DNA from: Acinetobacter kanungonis
Lineage (GTDB): Bacteria > Pseudomonadota > Gammaproteobacteria > Pseudomonadales > Moraxellaceae
DNA: 64,000 nucleotides
Assembly (NCBI RefSeq): GCF_009939195.1
Contig: NZ_JAACKC010000005.1
Span: forward strand, 1 to 64,000
Reading direction: 5' to 3'
In this document: in pieces, positions 24,441-33,532 of the stretch
How positions within the stretch are numbered: position 1 is the stretch's first letter
Layout: every line of letters begins with the position of its first letter
Notes under the pieces: generated by a model
Seen by the model: only the letters and a program-made list of their open reading frames with translations
Databases searched by the model: none
Told to the model about the DNA's origin: nothing
Made by a program: the position numbers and the translations under genes

Positions 24441-24932
24441 ATGGTCGCACATATTCGAATTGGTCAGGGAATGGATGTTCACGCTTTTGAAGAGGGCGAA
24501 TTTGTTACTTTGGCAGGGGTGAAAATTCCACATACACATGGTTTAAAAGCACATTCAGATGGAGATGTGGTTTTGCATGCACTGTGTGATGCCTTATTGG
24601 GGGCGCTGGCACTGGGAGATATTGGTCAACACTTTCCAGACACAGACCCTGAATTTAAAGGAGCGGATAGCCGTGTATTGTTGAAACACGTATATCAGTT
24701 AATTTTAGATCGTGGTTATGTGTTAAATAATGCGGATATGACCGTGGCATGCGAACGCCCGAAACTGGCAAAACATAATTTAGAAATGCGCCAATCTATT
24801 GCCGATGTGTTAGATGTGGATGTTACTCAAATTAGTATTAAAGCAACAACCACAGAAAAATTAGGTTTTACTGGCCGTCAGGAAGGAATTCTAGCAACTG
24901 CAACGGTGTTGATTAGTCATCAAGCAAAATGA
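24441..24932 (+). CDS. ispF: 2-C-methyl-D-erythritol 2,4-cyclodiphosphate synthase
   Basis: A 163-residue enzyme with RIGQGMDVHAF (metal-binding Asp/His near residue 12) and HSDGDVVLHALCDALLGAL, DIGQHFPDTDPEFKGADS and the C-terminal TTEKLGFTGRQEGI. It cyclises CDP-methylerythritol 2-phosphate in the MEP pathway. GAGGGAG lies 10 nt before the ATG. Its last 13 bp overlap the 3' end of the convergent gene. Confidence 0.97.
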   Translation: MVAHIRIGQGMDVHAFEEGEFVTLAGVKIPHTHGLKAHSDGDVVLHALCDALLGALALGDIGQHFPDTDPEFKGADSRVLLKHVYQLILDRGYVLNNADMTVACERPKLAKHNLEMRQSIADVLDVDVTQISIKATTTEKLGFTGRQEGILATATVLISHQAK

Positions 24933-25444
24933 CCTGCACTCATAAGCGATTGTTGTAATTCTTTGGTAGCTTTACGACCTTGCAGTTGTAAGGCTACCGC
25001 ATGAATCAAGCCCGTCCAAGTTTCATTGGGTTCCCAAACTGTATGTAACAGGTCCTGAGCCGTGGCAATGTCCATATCCATATAGTATTGGCGATATAAG
25101 TACATCAGGCTGCTGACACGCAGGTTTTTAGCACAATGTACCCAAACCATCTGTTCTTGCACCAAGTGATCCAACATATCCAGTACCAGCATACATTGCT
25201 CATCAGATGGGGTATCCCAAAGAATTGGAATGTGAATGTAATTCAAACCCAATTCCAAGCACACACGATCTTCATGCGGCAGATGATTGTCTGCATCATT
25301 CAAAGCAAGGTTAATCACAGTTGTGATGCCATATTCTTTGATCAGCTTTAATTGTTCAATGGTCGGTTGCCCTGAACTAAATAAATGTTCATGGATAAAC
25401 TGGAAATGGTCAATGTGACTTAAGGCGTTTTCAAGTTGATTCAT
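24920..25444 (-). CDS. tyrosine-phosphatase-like protein (DUF442-type)
   Basis: A 174-residue protein with the pattern of phosphatase-fold proteins: FSSGQPTIEQLKLIKEYGITTVINLALND near the N-terminus, an HIPILWD block, and a signature loop VHCAKNLRVSS. The loop reads C-x4-R, as in DUF442-like domains, and is one residue shorter than the C-x5-R of classical tyrosine phosphatases, so activity is uncertain. It converges on ispF with a 13-bp overlap. Confidence 0.82.
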   Translation of the reverse strand: MNQLENALSHIDHFQFIHEHLFSSGQPTIEQLKLIKEYGITTVINLALNDADNHLPHEDRVCLELGLNYIHIPILWDTPSDEQCMLVLDMLDHLVQEQMVWVHCAKNLRVSSLMYLYRQYYMDMDIATAQDLLHTVWEPNETWTGLIHAVALQLQGRKATKELQQSLMSAGHFA

Positions 25445-25471
25445 AACGGTGACTTTATTTGGCAGTAAAAC

Positions 25472-25495
25472 AAAACGCCATCCTGTAGGATGGCG
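25472..25495 (-). terminator. terminator after DAHP synthase
   Basis: On the minus strand CGCCATCC-TACA-GGATGGCG is followed by TTTTG, 9 nt after the aroG-type stop. Confidence 0.8.
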
Positions 25496-25504
25496 CTTGA
25501 AGGC

Positions 25505-26617
25505 TTAGCGGTTTGGTAATACGTCTTTCAAAGCTTCATGCATATCAAGCAATACTTTTTCAGTGGTATCCCAGTCAATACAGCCATCTGTAACTGACTT
25601 ACCATATTCTAAATCATCGAGGTTTTCAGGGATATCCTGACGACCACCTTTTAAATGGCTTTCAACCATAATACCAACGATTGATTTATTGCCATCCAAA
25701 ATCTGTTCTGTAATGTTTTTCAGAACGAGAGGTTGTAGGAACGGGTCTTTGTTTGAGTTGGCATGACTGGTGTCAATCATGATTTTAGTGCTGACTTTAG
25801 CTTTGGCTAAAGCATTTTCAGCTTCAGCAACTGAGCCAGCATCATAGTTCGGCTTGCCATTACCACCGCGTAATACCACATGTGCATATGGGTTACCGCT
25901 GGTGCGAATGACAGATACTTGACCGTGTTCATTCAGACCTAAGAAGTTGTGACCATGTTTTACTGACTGCATCGCATTGGTTGCAACTGTTAAGCCACCA
26001 TCTGTACCATTTTTGAAGCCTACAGGTGAAGATAGACCTGAAGACATTTCACGGTGGGTCTGGCTTTCTGTGGTACGTGCACCAATCGCAGACCAAGAAA
26101 TTAAATCTTGATAATACTGAGGTGAGTTAGGATCAAGTGCTTCAGTTGCACAAGGCAAACCTTTTTCATTCAATTCCAACAGTAATTGACGACCAATACG
26201 CAGACCTTTTTCAATATTGAACGAGTCGTTCATGTCTGGATCGTTAATTAAGCCTTTCCAACCTACGGTCGTACGTGGTTTTTCAAAATACACGCGCATG
26301 ACGATATAAAGGGTATCTTTAACTTTTTCGCTCAAGACTTTTAAGCGATCAGCATAATCGTGTGCAGCAACGACGTCGTGAATAGAACAAGGACCAATTA
26401 CGACAAACAGACGCTTATCTTTACCATCTAAAATATTGCGAATTGTTTCGCGACCTTTAAGTACAGTTTGGTAGGCATGCTCAGTTAATGGCAATTCTTT
26501 TTTTAGTTCTGCTGGAGTTACTAAAGGTTGAATGCTTTTCACATTTACGTCGTCAATGTCTGATTGAGTAATAGGGGTTGGCTGTTGTGTATTCATTGCT
26601 GTCACTAGATCGATCAT
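25505..26617 (-). CDS. aroG: 3-deoxy-7-phosphoheptulonate synthase, class I
   Basis: 370 residues from the first ATG, or 363 from MNTQQPTPITQSD (26596). Class I DAHP synthase blocks are VVIGPCSIHD, YFEKPRTTVGWKGLINDP, WSAIGARTTESQTHREM, FKNGTDGG and MIDTSHANSNKDP. It condenses PEP and erythrose 4-phosphate, the first step of aromatic amino-acid synthesis. Which feedback class it is (Phe, Tyr or Trp type) cannot be decided by eye, so the symbol is provisional. Neither possible start has a strong Shine-Dalgarno. Confidence 0.93.
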   Translation of the reverse strand: MIDLVTAMNTQQPTPITQSDIDDVNVKSIQPLVTPAELKKELPLTEHAYQTVLKGRETIRNILDGKDKRLFVVIGPCSIHDVVAAHDYADRLKVLSEKVKDTLYIVMRVYFEKPRTTVGWKGLINDPDMNDSFNIEKGLRIGRQLLLELNEKGLPCATEALDPNSPQYYQDLISWSAIGARTTESQTHREMSSGLSSPVGFKNGTDGGLTVATNAMQSVKHGHNFLGLNEHGQVSVIRTSGNPYAHVVLRGGNGKPNYDAGSVAEAENALAKAKVSTKIMIDTSHANSNKDPFLQPLVLKNITEQILDGNKSIVGIMVESHLKGGRQDIPENLDDLEYGKSVTDGCIDWDTTEKVLLDMHEALKDVLPNR

Positions 26618-26722
26618 ACAAGAGTTTTTTTAGTTGCCTGAATATAACACGATTTAATCAGTCTTTTGCTATACAAAAGACCAATAAAAGCGTGAAAAAA
26701 ACCGATTATTCGCATATATAAA

Positions 26723-27613
26723 TTAAACACTGCGTGATTTTTCAACAGTATAAATTATCGCTGTAGTCGGTTTTTGTACAGATTTGGCTTTAACTGGGTG
26801 AATCATGAAGTTCATACCCAGTGCAAATAAGGTGATACCTAAAATTTTACGGATAATTTTTTCTGGTAAATGCGAGCTGATGAGCGTACCCACAATAATC
26901 GCTGGAATAGAGCCGACCAATAACCAACCCAATAGGGCGAAATCGACATTACCTGAGCTCATGTGACCTAGGCCTGCGACCAAGGTCAGCAATACGGCAT
27001 GCACAACGTCTGAACCGATAATACGAATCATCGGTAAATTCGGGAACATAATGACCAGAGCCATAATGCCGAAAGCACCTGCACCGACTGAAGATAAAGT
27101 CACAAAGATGCCCAGTATCACACCCATGAGAATAATATAGGCACGTTTATCTTTGGCTTGGAAATTCACTTTTTCCAAATCTTCACTCATGTCTAACTGT
27201 TCATCTTTACGGAATTTATTGAAAAAGCGTTCAATATGTCCACGGAAGATGATAGAGACACCAGTCAGGGTCAGCATAAAGCCCAATACCATGGTAAGTA
27301 CGGCTTTGTAGCTTGCAGATTGGCTAAGATAGTTCTCAAGAACCCAATGTGTGGCAAAAGAAGCGGGGATACTGCCGACCGCGAGCCAAATCACAATGGG
27401 CCAAACAATATTCATTTTTTTTGCATGCACCATCGAACCACAAAATTTGGAGATTGATGCATAGAGAAGATCGGTTCCGATGGCGATGTGAGGTTCAATC
27501 TTGAACAGACTAATCAGAATAGGGGTCATCAGAGAACCACCACCTACACCTGTAATGCCTACACAGAACCCAACTAAAACACCTGCAAGAATATATTCAA
27601 CAGAACCAAACAT
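26723..27613 (-). CDS. TauE/SafE-type sulfite/anion exporter
   Basis: 296 residues from MFGSVEYILAGVLVGFCVGITGVGGGSLMTP. This first-repeat motif GVGGGSLMTP and the second-half SVGAGAFGIMALV are the two internally repeated signatures of the family, with about eight membrane helices. Members export sulfite, sulfoacetate or other anions; the substrate here is unknown. A GTG at 27640 in frame adds nine residues without a ribosome site, so the ATG is chosen. Confidence 0.88.
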   Translation of the reverse strand: MFGSVEYILAGVLVGFCVGITGVGGGSLMTPILISLFKIEPHIAIGTDLLYASISKFCGSMVHAKKMNIVWPIVIWLAVGSIPASFATHWVLENYLSQSASYKAVLTMVLGFMLTLTGVSIIFRGHIERFFNKFRKDEQLDMSEDLEKVNFQAKDKRAYIILMGVILGIFVTLSSVGAGAFGIMALVIMFPNLPMIRIIGSDVVHAVLLTLVAGLGHMSSGNVDFALLGWLLVGSIPAIIVGTLISSHLPEKIIRKILGITLFALGMNFMIHPVKAKSVQKPTTAIIYTVEKSRSV

Positions 27614-27739
27614 GAATAGAAGCCAAATATGATAAACCACGCATATGTTATGACTTTTTGAGATAAGTGTTTGTCTTGATAAATGATTTACTTATGCAAA
27701 AAAACGCTAAAGCTTTTAAGATTAGGATGAGTCAAAACA

Positions 27740-28042
27740 TTAAGAACGATGCTTTTGTGGTTTATCTATCTTTCTTAAATTATTGATTAATAATATTAAA
27801 AGTAAAATAACAGGACTGGCGAATAACCACCAACTAATGAAACCAATTGAAATACCAAATATTGCTATGAAAATTGCAGCTGCAATAAGAAAAAGAATAT
27901 AGGCGATGCTGCGGCTATATTGGGGGTAATGCGTCAAGAAGTACCATTGGGATAGCTTGGTTTTTTCAATCTGTTTGCTACTGAGTAAATGTAAACACCA
28001 CATCCCAAGCAGAATGCATATCATGCCGAAGAAGATCATCAT
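27740..28042 (-). CDS. DUF3325-like membrane protein
   Basis: A 100-residue protein with an N-terminal membrane span and two more near the C-terminus. It is the last gene of the iron-uptake cluster, overlapping the PepSY gene by 4 nt (ATGA). Position after PepSY and DUF3649 matches the FpvH/DUF3325 type of small membrane partner known from pyoverdine iron-release clusters. The assignment is mainly by context. Confidence 0.65.
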   Translation of the reverse strand: MMIFFGMICILLGMWCLHLLSSKQIEKTKLSQWYFLTHYPQYSRSIAYILFLIAAAIFIAIFGISIGFISWWLFASPVILLLILLINNLRKIDKPQKHRS

Positions 28043-29595
28043 GATGCATTCACCTCATGAGTAGTAGAAACTTTCTTACTTAGCTTTTGTGTTGCCTTGA
28101 GCTGGATTGGATGAATATTCTTAAAAATAAAAAATGCGAAGAATGCTAAAAGTAAAATAAACAGATCAATTCTTAAAAATGACCAATAGCTATAGAAGTC
28201 ATGGATATAGTGATGCTGTAGTAGATAAATGAAATCATAAATCACCAGACTGGTCGCAACGAAGCATAAACTTACAAGTTGTGAGCGCCACAGCCATTGT
28301 TTAGGTGTACACAGTGTAATTACAAGGCTTAAGCCCCAAGTGCTAAAAAACGCATAAATTTCATAATTTGGTGTGTCTGATGTCATCGTTACAATGCGAT
28401 TGGTCATTAGGTAGACTAGCATTGCCGTAGGCAGACCGACAAAAGTCGTGATGTTGAAACGATCAACAAGATAATGTCCCAAATGGAACTGACCTGATTT
28501 ATTTTGTAATTGGCGTTTCAGGCTCCAGAGTAATAGGCCTGAGGCAATCATGCAACAGCCAAGCAAGCCTGAAAAAAAGAAGGCAAGGCGTAAAGCAGGC
28601 TGTGCAAAGGTCGCCATATGCAAGCCATACACGCCAAAATTTAAAGTTGCAATTGCACTGTCATTACGTGTGTTTTGAATAACTGCTGCATCTGTTCCAG
28701 TGAGAGTGATCTGTGGTTGATTGCCTGTAATGGTAGAGTCTTGTAATTGAGAGAAGGTATAAAGTGATTGATTGCTATTCGGGTTTTGTACTGTGATTGA
28801 GCGGAGTGGTTGTTGTCCCCATTGTTGCTCAACCGTATGCAGCAATTGGGCCATGCTCAAGTCGGTTTGAGCGACAGGAGTCGTATTTTGCTGAATCACC
28901 TGTGTTCTAATTTCAGTGAAATATTGATAAGGATTATCTGGATAGAGTGTTTTCATTCCCCATGGAAAATATAAATAGAAAAAAATGGCTAGACCCGTAA
29001 AGGTAATCATCAAGAAAAATGGCAGAGCAATCACTGAGCTTACATTATGAAAATCGAGCCAAGACCGTTGTGATTTAAAGGTTCTTAACGTAAAAAAGTC
29101 TGTGAAAATTTTCTTATGGGTGATGATGCCTGAGATCAGAGCAATCAGCATGATAAAAGCAGCAAAGCAGACCGCAAGTCTCCCAATATTCACAGGCAAA
29201 CCAAACAGTTGATAATGAAAACGATAGAAAAAATCACCGCCTTCTGTTGCTGAAAGACTGAGTTCTTTCCCAGAATTCGCATCCAGCGTTTTACTTTCAT
29301 AACTACCATCTGCTTTTTGCCAGTAAATGGTATTCACAGGTGATTCAGGCGTGGCGATGCCAATAAACCAAGATTTAGCATCCGCAGCATGGGTTTGCAA
29401 ATAAGTCGTAGCAGATTGAATGGCCGTCTGTTGCTGAATGTCGTATTGAGCCAGTTGAGGCTGCATCCATAAATTCACTTCATGGCGATAATAAGAAGCT
29501 GTTCCCATCAGGAAAATCGCAAAAATCACCCAGCCCAGTAGTAAGCCTGTCCAAGAGTGCAACCATGCCATCGATTGTCGAATACTTTTATGCAT
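28039..29595 (-). CDS. PepSY-associated TM protein, iron-siderophore type
   Basis: A 518-residue inner-membrane protein: N-terminal span after SWTGLLLGWVIFAIFLMG, periplasmic PepSY-like regions, a second helix pair (ISGIITHKKIFTDFFTLR ... DFHNVSSVIALPFFLMITFTGL), and further C-terminal spans. This family includes FpvG/PiuB proteins, which reduce or release ferric siderophore iron at the inner membrane. It is the third gene of the operon following the TonB receptor. Confidence 0.88.
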   Translation of the reverse strand: MHKSIRQSMAWLHSWTGLLLGWVIFAIFLMGTASYYRHEVNLWMQPQLAQYDIQQQTAIQSATTYLQTHAADAKSWFIGIATPESPVNTIYWQKADGSYESKTLDANSGKELSLSATEGGDFFYRFHYQLFGLPVNIGRLAVCFAAFIMLIALISGIITHKKIFTDFFTLRTFKSQRSWLDFHNVSSVIALPFFLMITFTGLAIFFYLYFPWGMKTLYPDNPYQYFTEIRTQVIQQNTTPVAQTDLSMAQLLHTVEQQWGQQPLRSITVQNPNSNQSLYTFSQLQDSTITGNQPQITLTGTDAAVIQNTRNDSAIATLNFGVYGLHMATFAQPALRLAFFFSGLLGCCMIASGLLLWSLKRQLQNKSGQFHLGHYLVDRFNITTFVGLPTAMLVYLMTNRIVTMTSDTPNYEIYAFFSTWGLSLVITLCTPKQWLWRSQLVSLCFVATSLVIYDFIYLLQHHYIHDFYSYWSFLRIDLFILLLAFFAFFIFKNIHPIQLKATQKLSKKVSTTHEVNAS

Positions 29596-29598
29596 GAA

Positions 29599-29892
29599 TT
29601 AGCGCATTCCTAGAAAGAGTAAAAATACACAGCCAAATATTCCGCAACTTATTAAGGTCAGTCGAAGTAATGATTGAATACAAAAACTGGTGATGACATA
29701 GCCAGCATAGAAGAACAGGCTGATAAAAGCAGCCAAATAGATGGCTTCCGCTTTGGCTAGCTGATGATTCAGCAAATAAGTTAAGTCTAGACTGAGTAGC
29801 GAAGCACAAATAAACCCCATGACAAAAGCGACTACAAAGCGGTAAAGCACTTGTAGGCGATAGGTAGAAGTAATGGATTGCGCTTTACTCAT
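29599..29892 (-). CDS. DUF3649-type small membrane protein
   Basis: 97 residues from MSKAQSITSTYRLQVLYRF, with three to four predicted membrane helices. This family often sits beside PepSY proteins and TonB receptors (FpvJ-like) and is annotated as an iron-uptake accessory. A longer frame from the ATG at 29955 overlaps the receptor stop as TAATG and would add 21 residues, so it might be translationally coupled. I choose the shorter form because it begins where relatives begin. Confidence 0.7.
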   Translation of the reverse strand: MSKAQSITSTYRLQVLYRFVVAFVMGFICASLLSLDLTYLLNHQLAKAEAIYLAAFISLFFYAGYVITSFCIQSLLRLTLISCGIFGCVFLLFLGMR

Positions 29893-29954
29893 AAATTTGA
29901 CCAATATGGAAATACAGAAAAGCCAAGCCTGAGTATTCAGACTTGGCGCATGCA

Positions 29955-32126
29955 TTAATACTTTAATTTCACAGACATCGTATAGTTTGCTGGCTCACCA
30001 TAAAATGCTTGTCCATCTGGGAAGCTATTTAAGTACTTTTTATCGGTAATATTATTACCGTTGACTTGTAAGCTCACATGTTTGTTGACTTCATAGCTTG
30101 CCATCAAGTTGATTAGCGCATAATCATCTTGAGTGATGGTGCTGTTTAAATTTGAGTCATAGAGTTTAATATTGTCTTGCCATTGAAAGCCAGCGCCAAC
30201 TTTTAATTTAGGTAAAGCAGGTACTGTATACGTTGCCAATAAATTAATGGTTTGATTTGGATTATACGTTCGAGCTGCACCACCATTCTTCAAATCTTTC
30301 AGACTAAATTGGGTGTAACCGAATGCCATATTGATGTTATCGGTTAATTGACCTGACAAACCAACTTCTACCCCTTGAGAACGTAAGTCGCTGGTTTGTA
30401 CTGTGCGATTAAGTGGATTACCATCTGAGCTGCGCAGTGGGTAATTATTTTGATCCGTTCTAAATACCGCAAGAGTTCCTGTTAATTTATTATCTAACCA
30501 TGAGCTTTTAAAACCGGCTTCGTAGCTCTCACCTTCAACGGGTTTGAGCGCTTGCTTCGAGGTTTCTTCAATCCCTGTTTGTGGTCTGAAGATCGAAGTA
30601 TAGCTCATATAACCTGTGTATTCTGGTGTGAAGTTATAAGTTAATCCTGTATAAGGAGATAACTTACTTTCATCATAGTTCATCGCTGAACCATAACTGA
30701 TGCCTTTACTGCTGGCTTCAACATAGTTACCACCTAAAATAAGTTTTAAATCATTACTAAGATGTAAACGTGTGGCAGCATAGTAAGAGTTGATGTTTTG
30801 TTTATAGTCGGCTGCATCAGAAAATGCAGACCAAGTGACTGATTTGGGTGTCCAGCTTGCCCAATTGGTTGTGAGTTGTTTTGTATAAGGAATTCCCCCA
30901 TAGATTTCAGTCACATTATTGATATTGCTGTCATTAATAAAGCCACTAGATTGCTGGTCATTCTGTTCAGATTGAATGCGGCTATATCCGAAAGTGGCTT
31001 CGTGTTTTCGATTAAATAAGTCGTAACTTCCTTCAAAATTTAAGTCTGCAAGATGTTGACGTAAATGTTCTTTACCGCCCCAAGCTGTCAGAGAGACACC
31101 TGAACCATCGGCTTGTGGATTGCCATAATAATAGAGCAGGCGACTGTTATGTTCTAAATCGTTGTAGTTATAGGTCAGTTTAGCTGCCCATTTATCGCCC
31201 AGTTTTTGTTTTAACTCTACAAAAGCATTCTGAGCAGTATTGTCCCAATGTGCCCAGTCAGGATTAGGATTGTATTTTTGATCGTAAACAAGCTGTTGAC
31301 CATTTGCTCCAAGTAATGGTAAAGCTCCCCAGTTGTTTGCATTAGGTTTATTCTGATTTTGGCTATAACCAACAGTTAACAAGGTCGTGTCAGTCAGATC
31401 GGCTTCAATAACTCCTGCAAAACCATTTTTTTCAGAAGAATACCGATCCAAATAAGAATCCCCCGTTTGTTCATAACCCATTAATCGGCCACGAACGCGC
31501 CCATCTTGAGTAATAGAACCTGAAATATCTGCTTCATAACGTTCAGTATTCCACGAGCCATAGCTGATGCCAGCATTGGCTTGAAACTCTTTGGTTGGGC
31601 GTTTACGAATATTGTTAATTGTCGCGCTAGGGTCACCAAAGGCATTGGAAAGGGCATCAGCGCCTTTGATTACTTCAACTCGATCATAAAAGAACGTATC
31701 AGGATTGGTATTATTATAATTCCAATTAGAAAGCGGGTAGCCAACACTATCTGTAAGGATATTTGATATTTCAAAACCTCGAGCCATGTAGGTTGTACGT
31801 TCCGTTTCTTGGTTAAGTACCGTAACCCCCGGTGTATTTTTCAATACCTCTCGCGTAGAATTTAAACCAAAATCATCCATTTGCTGACGCGTCACTACAT
31901 TCACAGTCTGCGGTGTTTCCTGCGCATCAATATTCAGTTTGGTCGCACTACTGCTTTTTTTAACGTTATATGCCTTGGTTTTCTCAGAGCTTTGATTACC
32001 TGTTTCATCTGCTTGTAACTGAATGGTAGAGAGGGTTGCAACATCATCTTCGGCAAAACTGAGATTGATATGAGCGATGGTAAGAGCAAGTAGGGAATAC
32101 TTAAAGAGCGCGGGAGTTTTAGACAT
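29955..32126 (-). CDS. TonB-dependent siderophore receptor
   Basis: A 723-residue outer-membrane receptor with a signal peptide (ALLTIAHINLSFAED). The plug domain is near residues 50-180 (TLSTIQLQADE, ETPQTVNVVTRQQMDDF, EVIKGADAL), and a 22-strand barrel ends in YTMSVKLKY with an aromatic terminal residue. The plug motif places it with siderophore receptors. The ligand is not identifiable and no siderophore biosynthesis gene is nearby. It heads the 32126-27740 operon. Confidence 0.92.
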   Translation of the reverse strand: MSKTPALFKYSLLALTIAHINLSFAEDDVATLSTIQLQADETGNQSSEKTKAYNVKKSSSATKLNIDAQETPQTVNVVTRQQMDDFGLNSTREVLKNTPGVTVLNQETERTTYMARGFEISNILTDSVGYPLSNWNYNNTNPDTFFYDRVEVIKGADALSNAFGDPSATINNIRKRPTKEFQANAGISYGSWNTERYEADISGSITQDGRVRGRLMGYEQTGDSYLDRYSSEKNGFAGVIEADLTDTTLLTVGYSQNQNKPNANNWGALPLLGANGQQLVYDQKYNPNPDWAHWDNTAQNAFVELKQKLGDKWAAKLTYNYNDLEHNSRLLYYYGNPQADGSGVSLTAWGGKEHLRQHLADLNFEGSYDLFNRKHEATFGYSRIQSEQNDQQSSGFINDSNINNVTEIYGGIPYTKQLTTNWASWTPKSVTWSAFSDAADYKQNINSYYAATRLHLSNDLKLILGGNYVEASSKGISYGSAMNYDESKLSPYTGLTYNFTPEYTGYMSYTSIFRPQTGIEETSKQALKPVEGESYEAGFKSSWLDNKLTGTLAVFRTDQNNYPLRSSDGNPLNRTVQTSDLRSQGVEVGLSGQLTDNINMAFGYTQFSLKDLKNGGAARTYNPNQTINLLATYTVPALPKLKVGAGFQWQDNIKLYDSNLNSTITQDDYALINLMASYEVNKHVSLQVNGNNITDKKYLNSFPDGQAFYGEPANYTMSVKLKY

Positions 32127-32136
32127 GATGAGTGTT

Positions 32137-32155
32137 AATGTAAATGATTCGCATT
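32137..32155 (-). promoter_or_regulatory. Fur-box-like site
   Basis: AATGTAAAT-G-ATTCGCATT is a 19-bp dyad with 7 of 9 matching half-site positions, similar to the Fur consensus, 11 bp upstream of the receptor start. It fits iron-repressed expression of the siderophore operon. Binding is inferred. Confidence 0.65.
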
Positions 32156-32346
32156 AATTTTATTGTTAATTTTAATAATGTTCAATTGTGTAACTATTGT
32201 AAATCCAGATGAATTAAAAAGACTTCATGGCTAAATTAGATTTAGAAAGTGGCGTAGTTTTGAGCTTTGGAAGTATCCTAAATATTTCAAAAGCTCCGCC
32301 TATGCTAGAATATTCATATGTTTAACTTTGAACAGAGCATGAAGTC

Positions 32347-33516
32347 TTGAACAACAAAAAACTAAAAATAGGCATCGTTGTCGGTGAGGTTTCTGGTGAT
32401 ACTTTAGGTGCCAAATTAATCCGCAGTTTTCGTGAGCAAGGAATTGATGCCGAGTTTGAAGGGATTGGTGGTCCTCAAATGATTGCGGAAGGCTTCCAAA
32501 GCTACTATCCGATGGATATTTTATCGGTCATGGGGATTGTTGAAGTTTTAAAAGATATTAAAAAATTGTTCGCAGTGCGTGATGGACTGGTTGAACGATG
32601 GACTAAACAGCCTGTCGATGTCTTTATTGGTATTGATGCACCAGACTTTAATTTGCGCCTCTCGAAAAGTTTAAAGCAAAAACAGTTACCGATTAAAACC
32701 ATACAATATGTCAGTCCATCCGTGTGGGCATGGCGACAGGGGCGTGTACATGGCATTAAGGCGAGTATTGATTTGGTCCTGTGCTTATTTCCATTCGAAA
32801 AAGCATTCTATAAAAAATTCGATGTGCCTGCGGCTTTTGTGGGGCATCCGCTGGCGAGTCAATTGCCGTTAAAAAATGATTTGGTTGCAGCCAAGCAAGA
32901 ACTTGGGTTAACGACGAATCAAAAACATATCGCTTTATTGCCTGGCAGTCGTCGTGGTGAAGTCGAGCGCTTAGGACCTCTGGTATTACAAGCAGGTGAA
33001 ATTTTAAGTCAAAAACACCCAGACTATGAGTTTCTTATTCCAGCCATTAATGATGCGCGTAAAAAGCAAATCGAACATTTACTGCAACATTATTCGGATC
33101 GTTTCCGCGCGAAAGTTCATTTGCTGGAAAATACTGATACTGAATCGAAAATTGGTCGTCAGGTCATGAATGCCGCCAATATTGTGGCTTTGGCTTCAGG
33201 TACGGCAACTTTAGAAGCGATGTTATTGCATCGCCCGATGGTGACCTTCTATAAGCTGAATTCTTTAACTTATTTTATTGCCAAGCTGCTGATCAAGATC
33301 CCTTATTACTCTTTACCCAATATTATTGCGGGCAAAAAAGTCATTCAGGAACTGATTCAGAATGATGCGACACCTGAAAATTTAGCCCATGAAATTGAGA
33401 AATTGATGGACATTGAAGTATCTCAGATTCAGGTGATGCAGCACATTACCATGCATAAACAGCTTCTTTCTGGCAATAGTGAAGATCCTGTACAAGCTAT
33501 TTTAAGTCTGGTGTAA
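32347..33516 (+). CDS. lpxB: lipid-A-disaccharide synthase
   Basis: 389 residues with the LpxB pattern: KIGIVVGEVSGDTLGAKLI at the N-terminus, FEGIGGP, VDVFIGIDAPDFN, YVSPSVWAW, FVGHPL, LLPGSRRGEV, ALASGTATLE, and PYYSLPNIIAG. It joins UDP-diacylglucosamine and lipid X in lipid A synthesis. The frame opens with TTG at 32347; the ATG at 32339 is out of frame and meets a stop after three codons. So TTG is the likely start unless there is a sequencing error. Confidence 0.94.
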   Translation: MNNKKLKIGIVVGEVSGDTLGAKLIRSFREQGIDAEFEGIGGPQMIAEGFQSYYPMDILSVMGIVEVLKDIKKLFAVRDGLVERWTKQPVDVFIGIDAPDFNLRLSKSLKQKQLPIKTIQYVSPSVWAWRQGRVHGIKASIDLVLCLFPFEKAFYKKFDVPAAFVGHPLASQLPLKNDLVAAKQELGLTTNQKHIALLPGSRRGEVERLGPLVLQAGEILSQKHPDYEFLIPAINDARKKQIEHLLQHYSDRFRAKVHLLENTDTESKIGRQVMNAANIVALASGTATLEAMLLHRPMVTFYKLNSLTYFIAKLLIKIPYYSLPNIIAGKKVIQELIQNDATPENLAHEIEKLMDIEVSQIQVMQHITMHKQLLSGNSEDPVQAILSLV

Positions 33517-33532
33517 TAGGTAACGTATTTTT

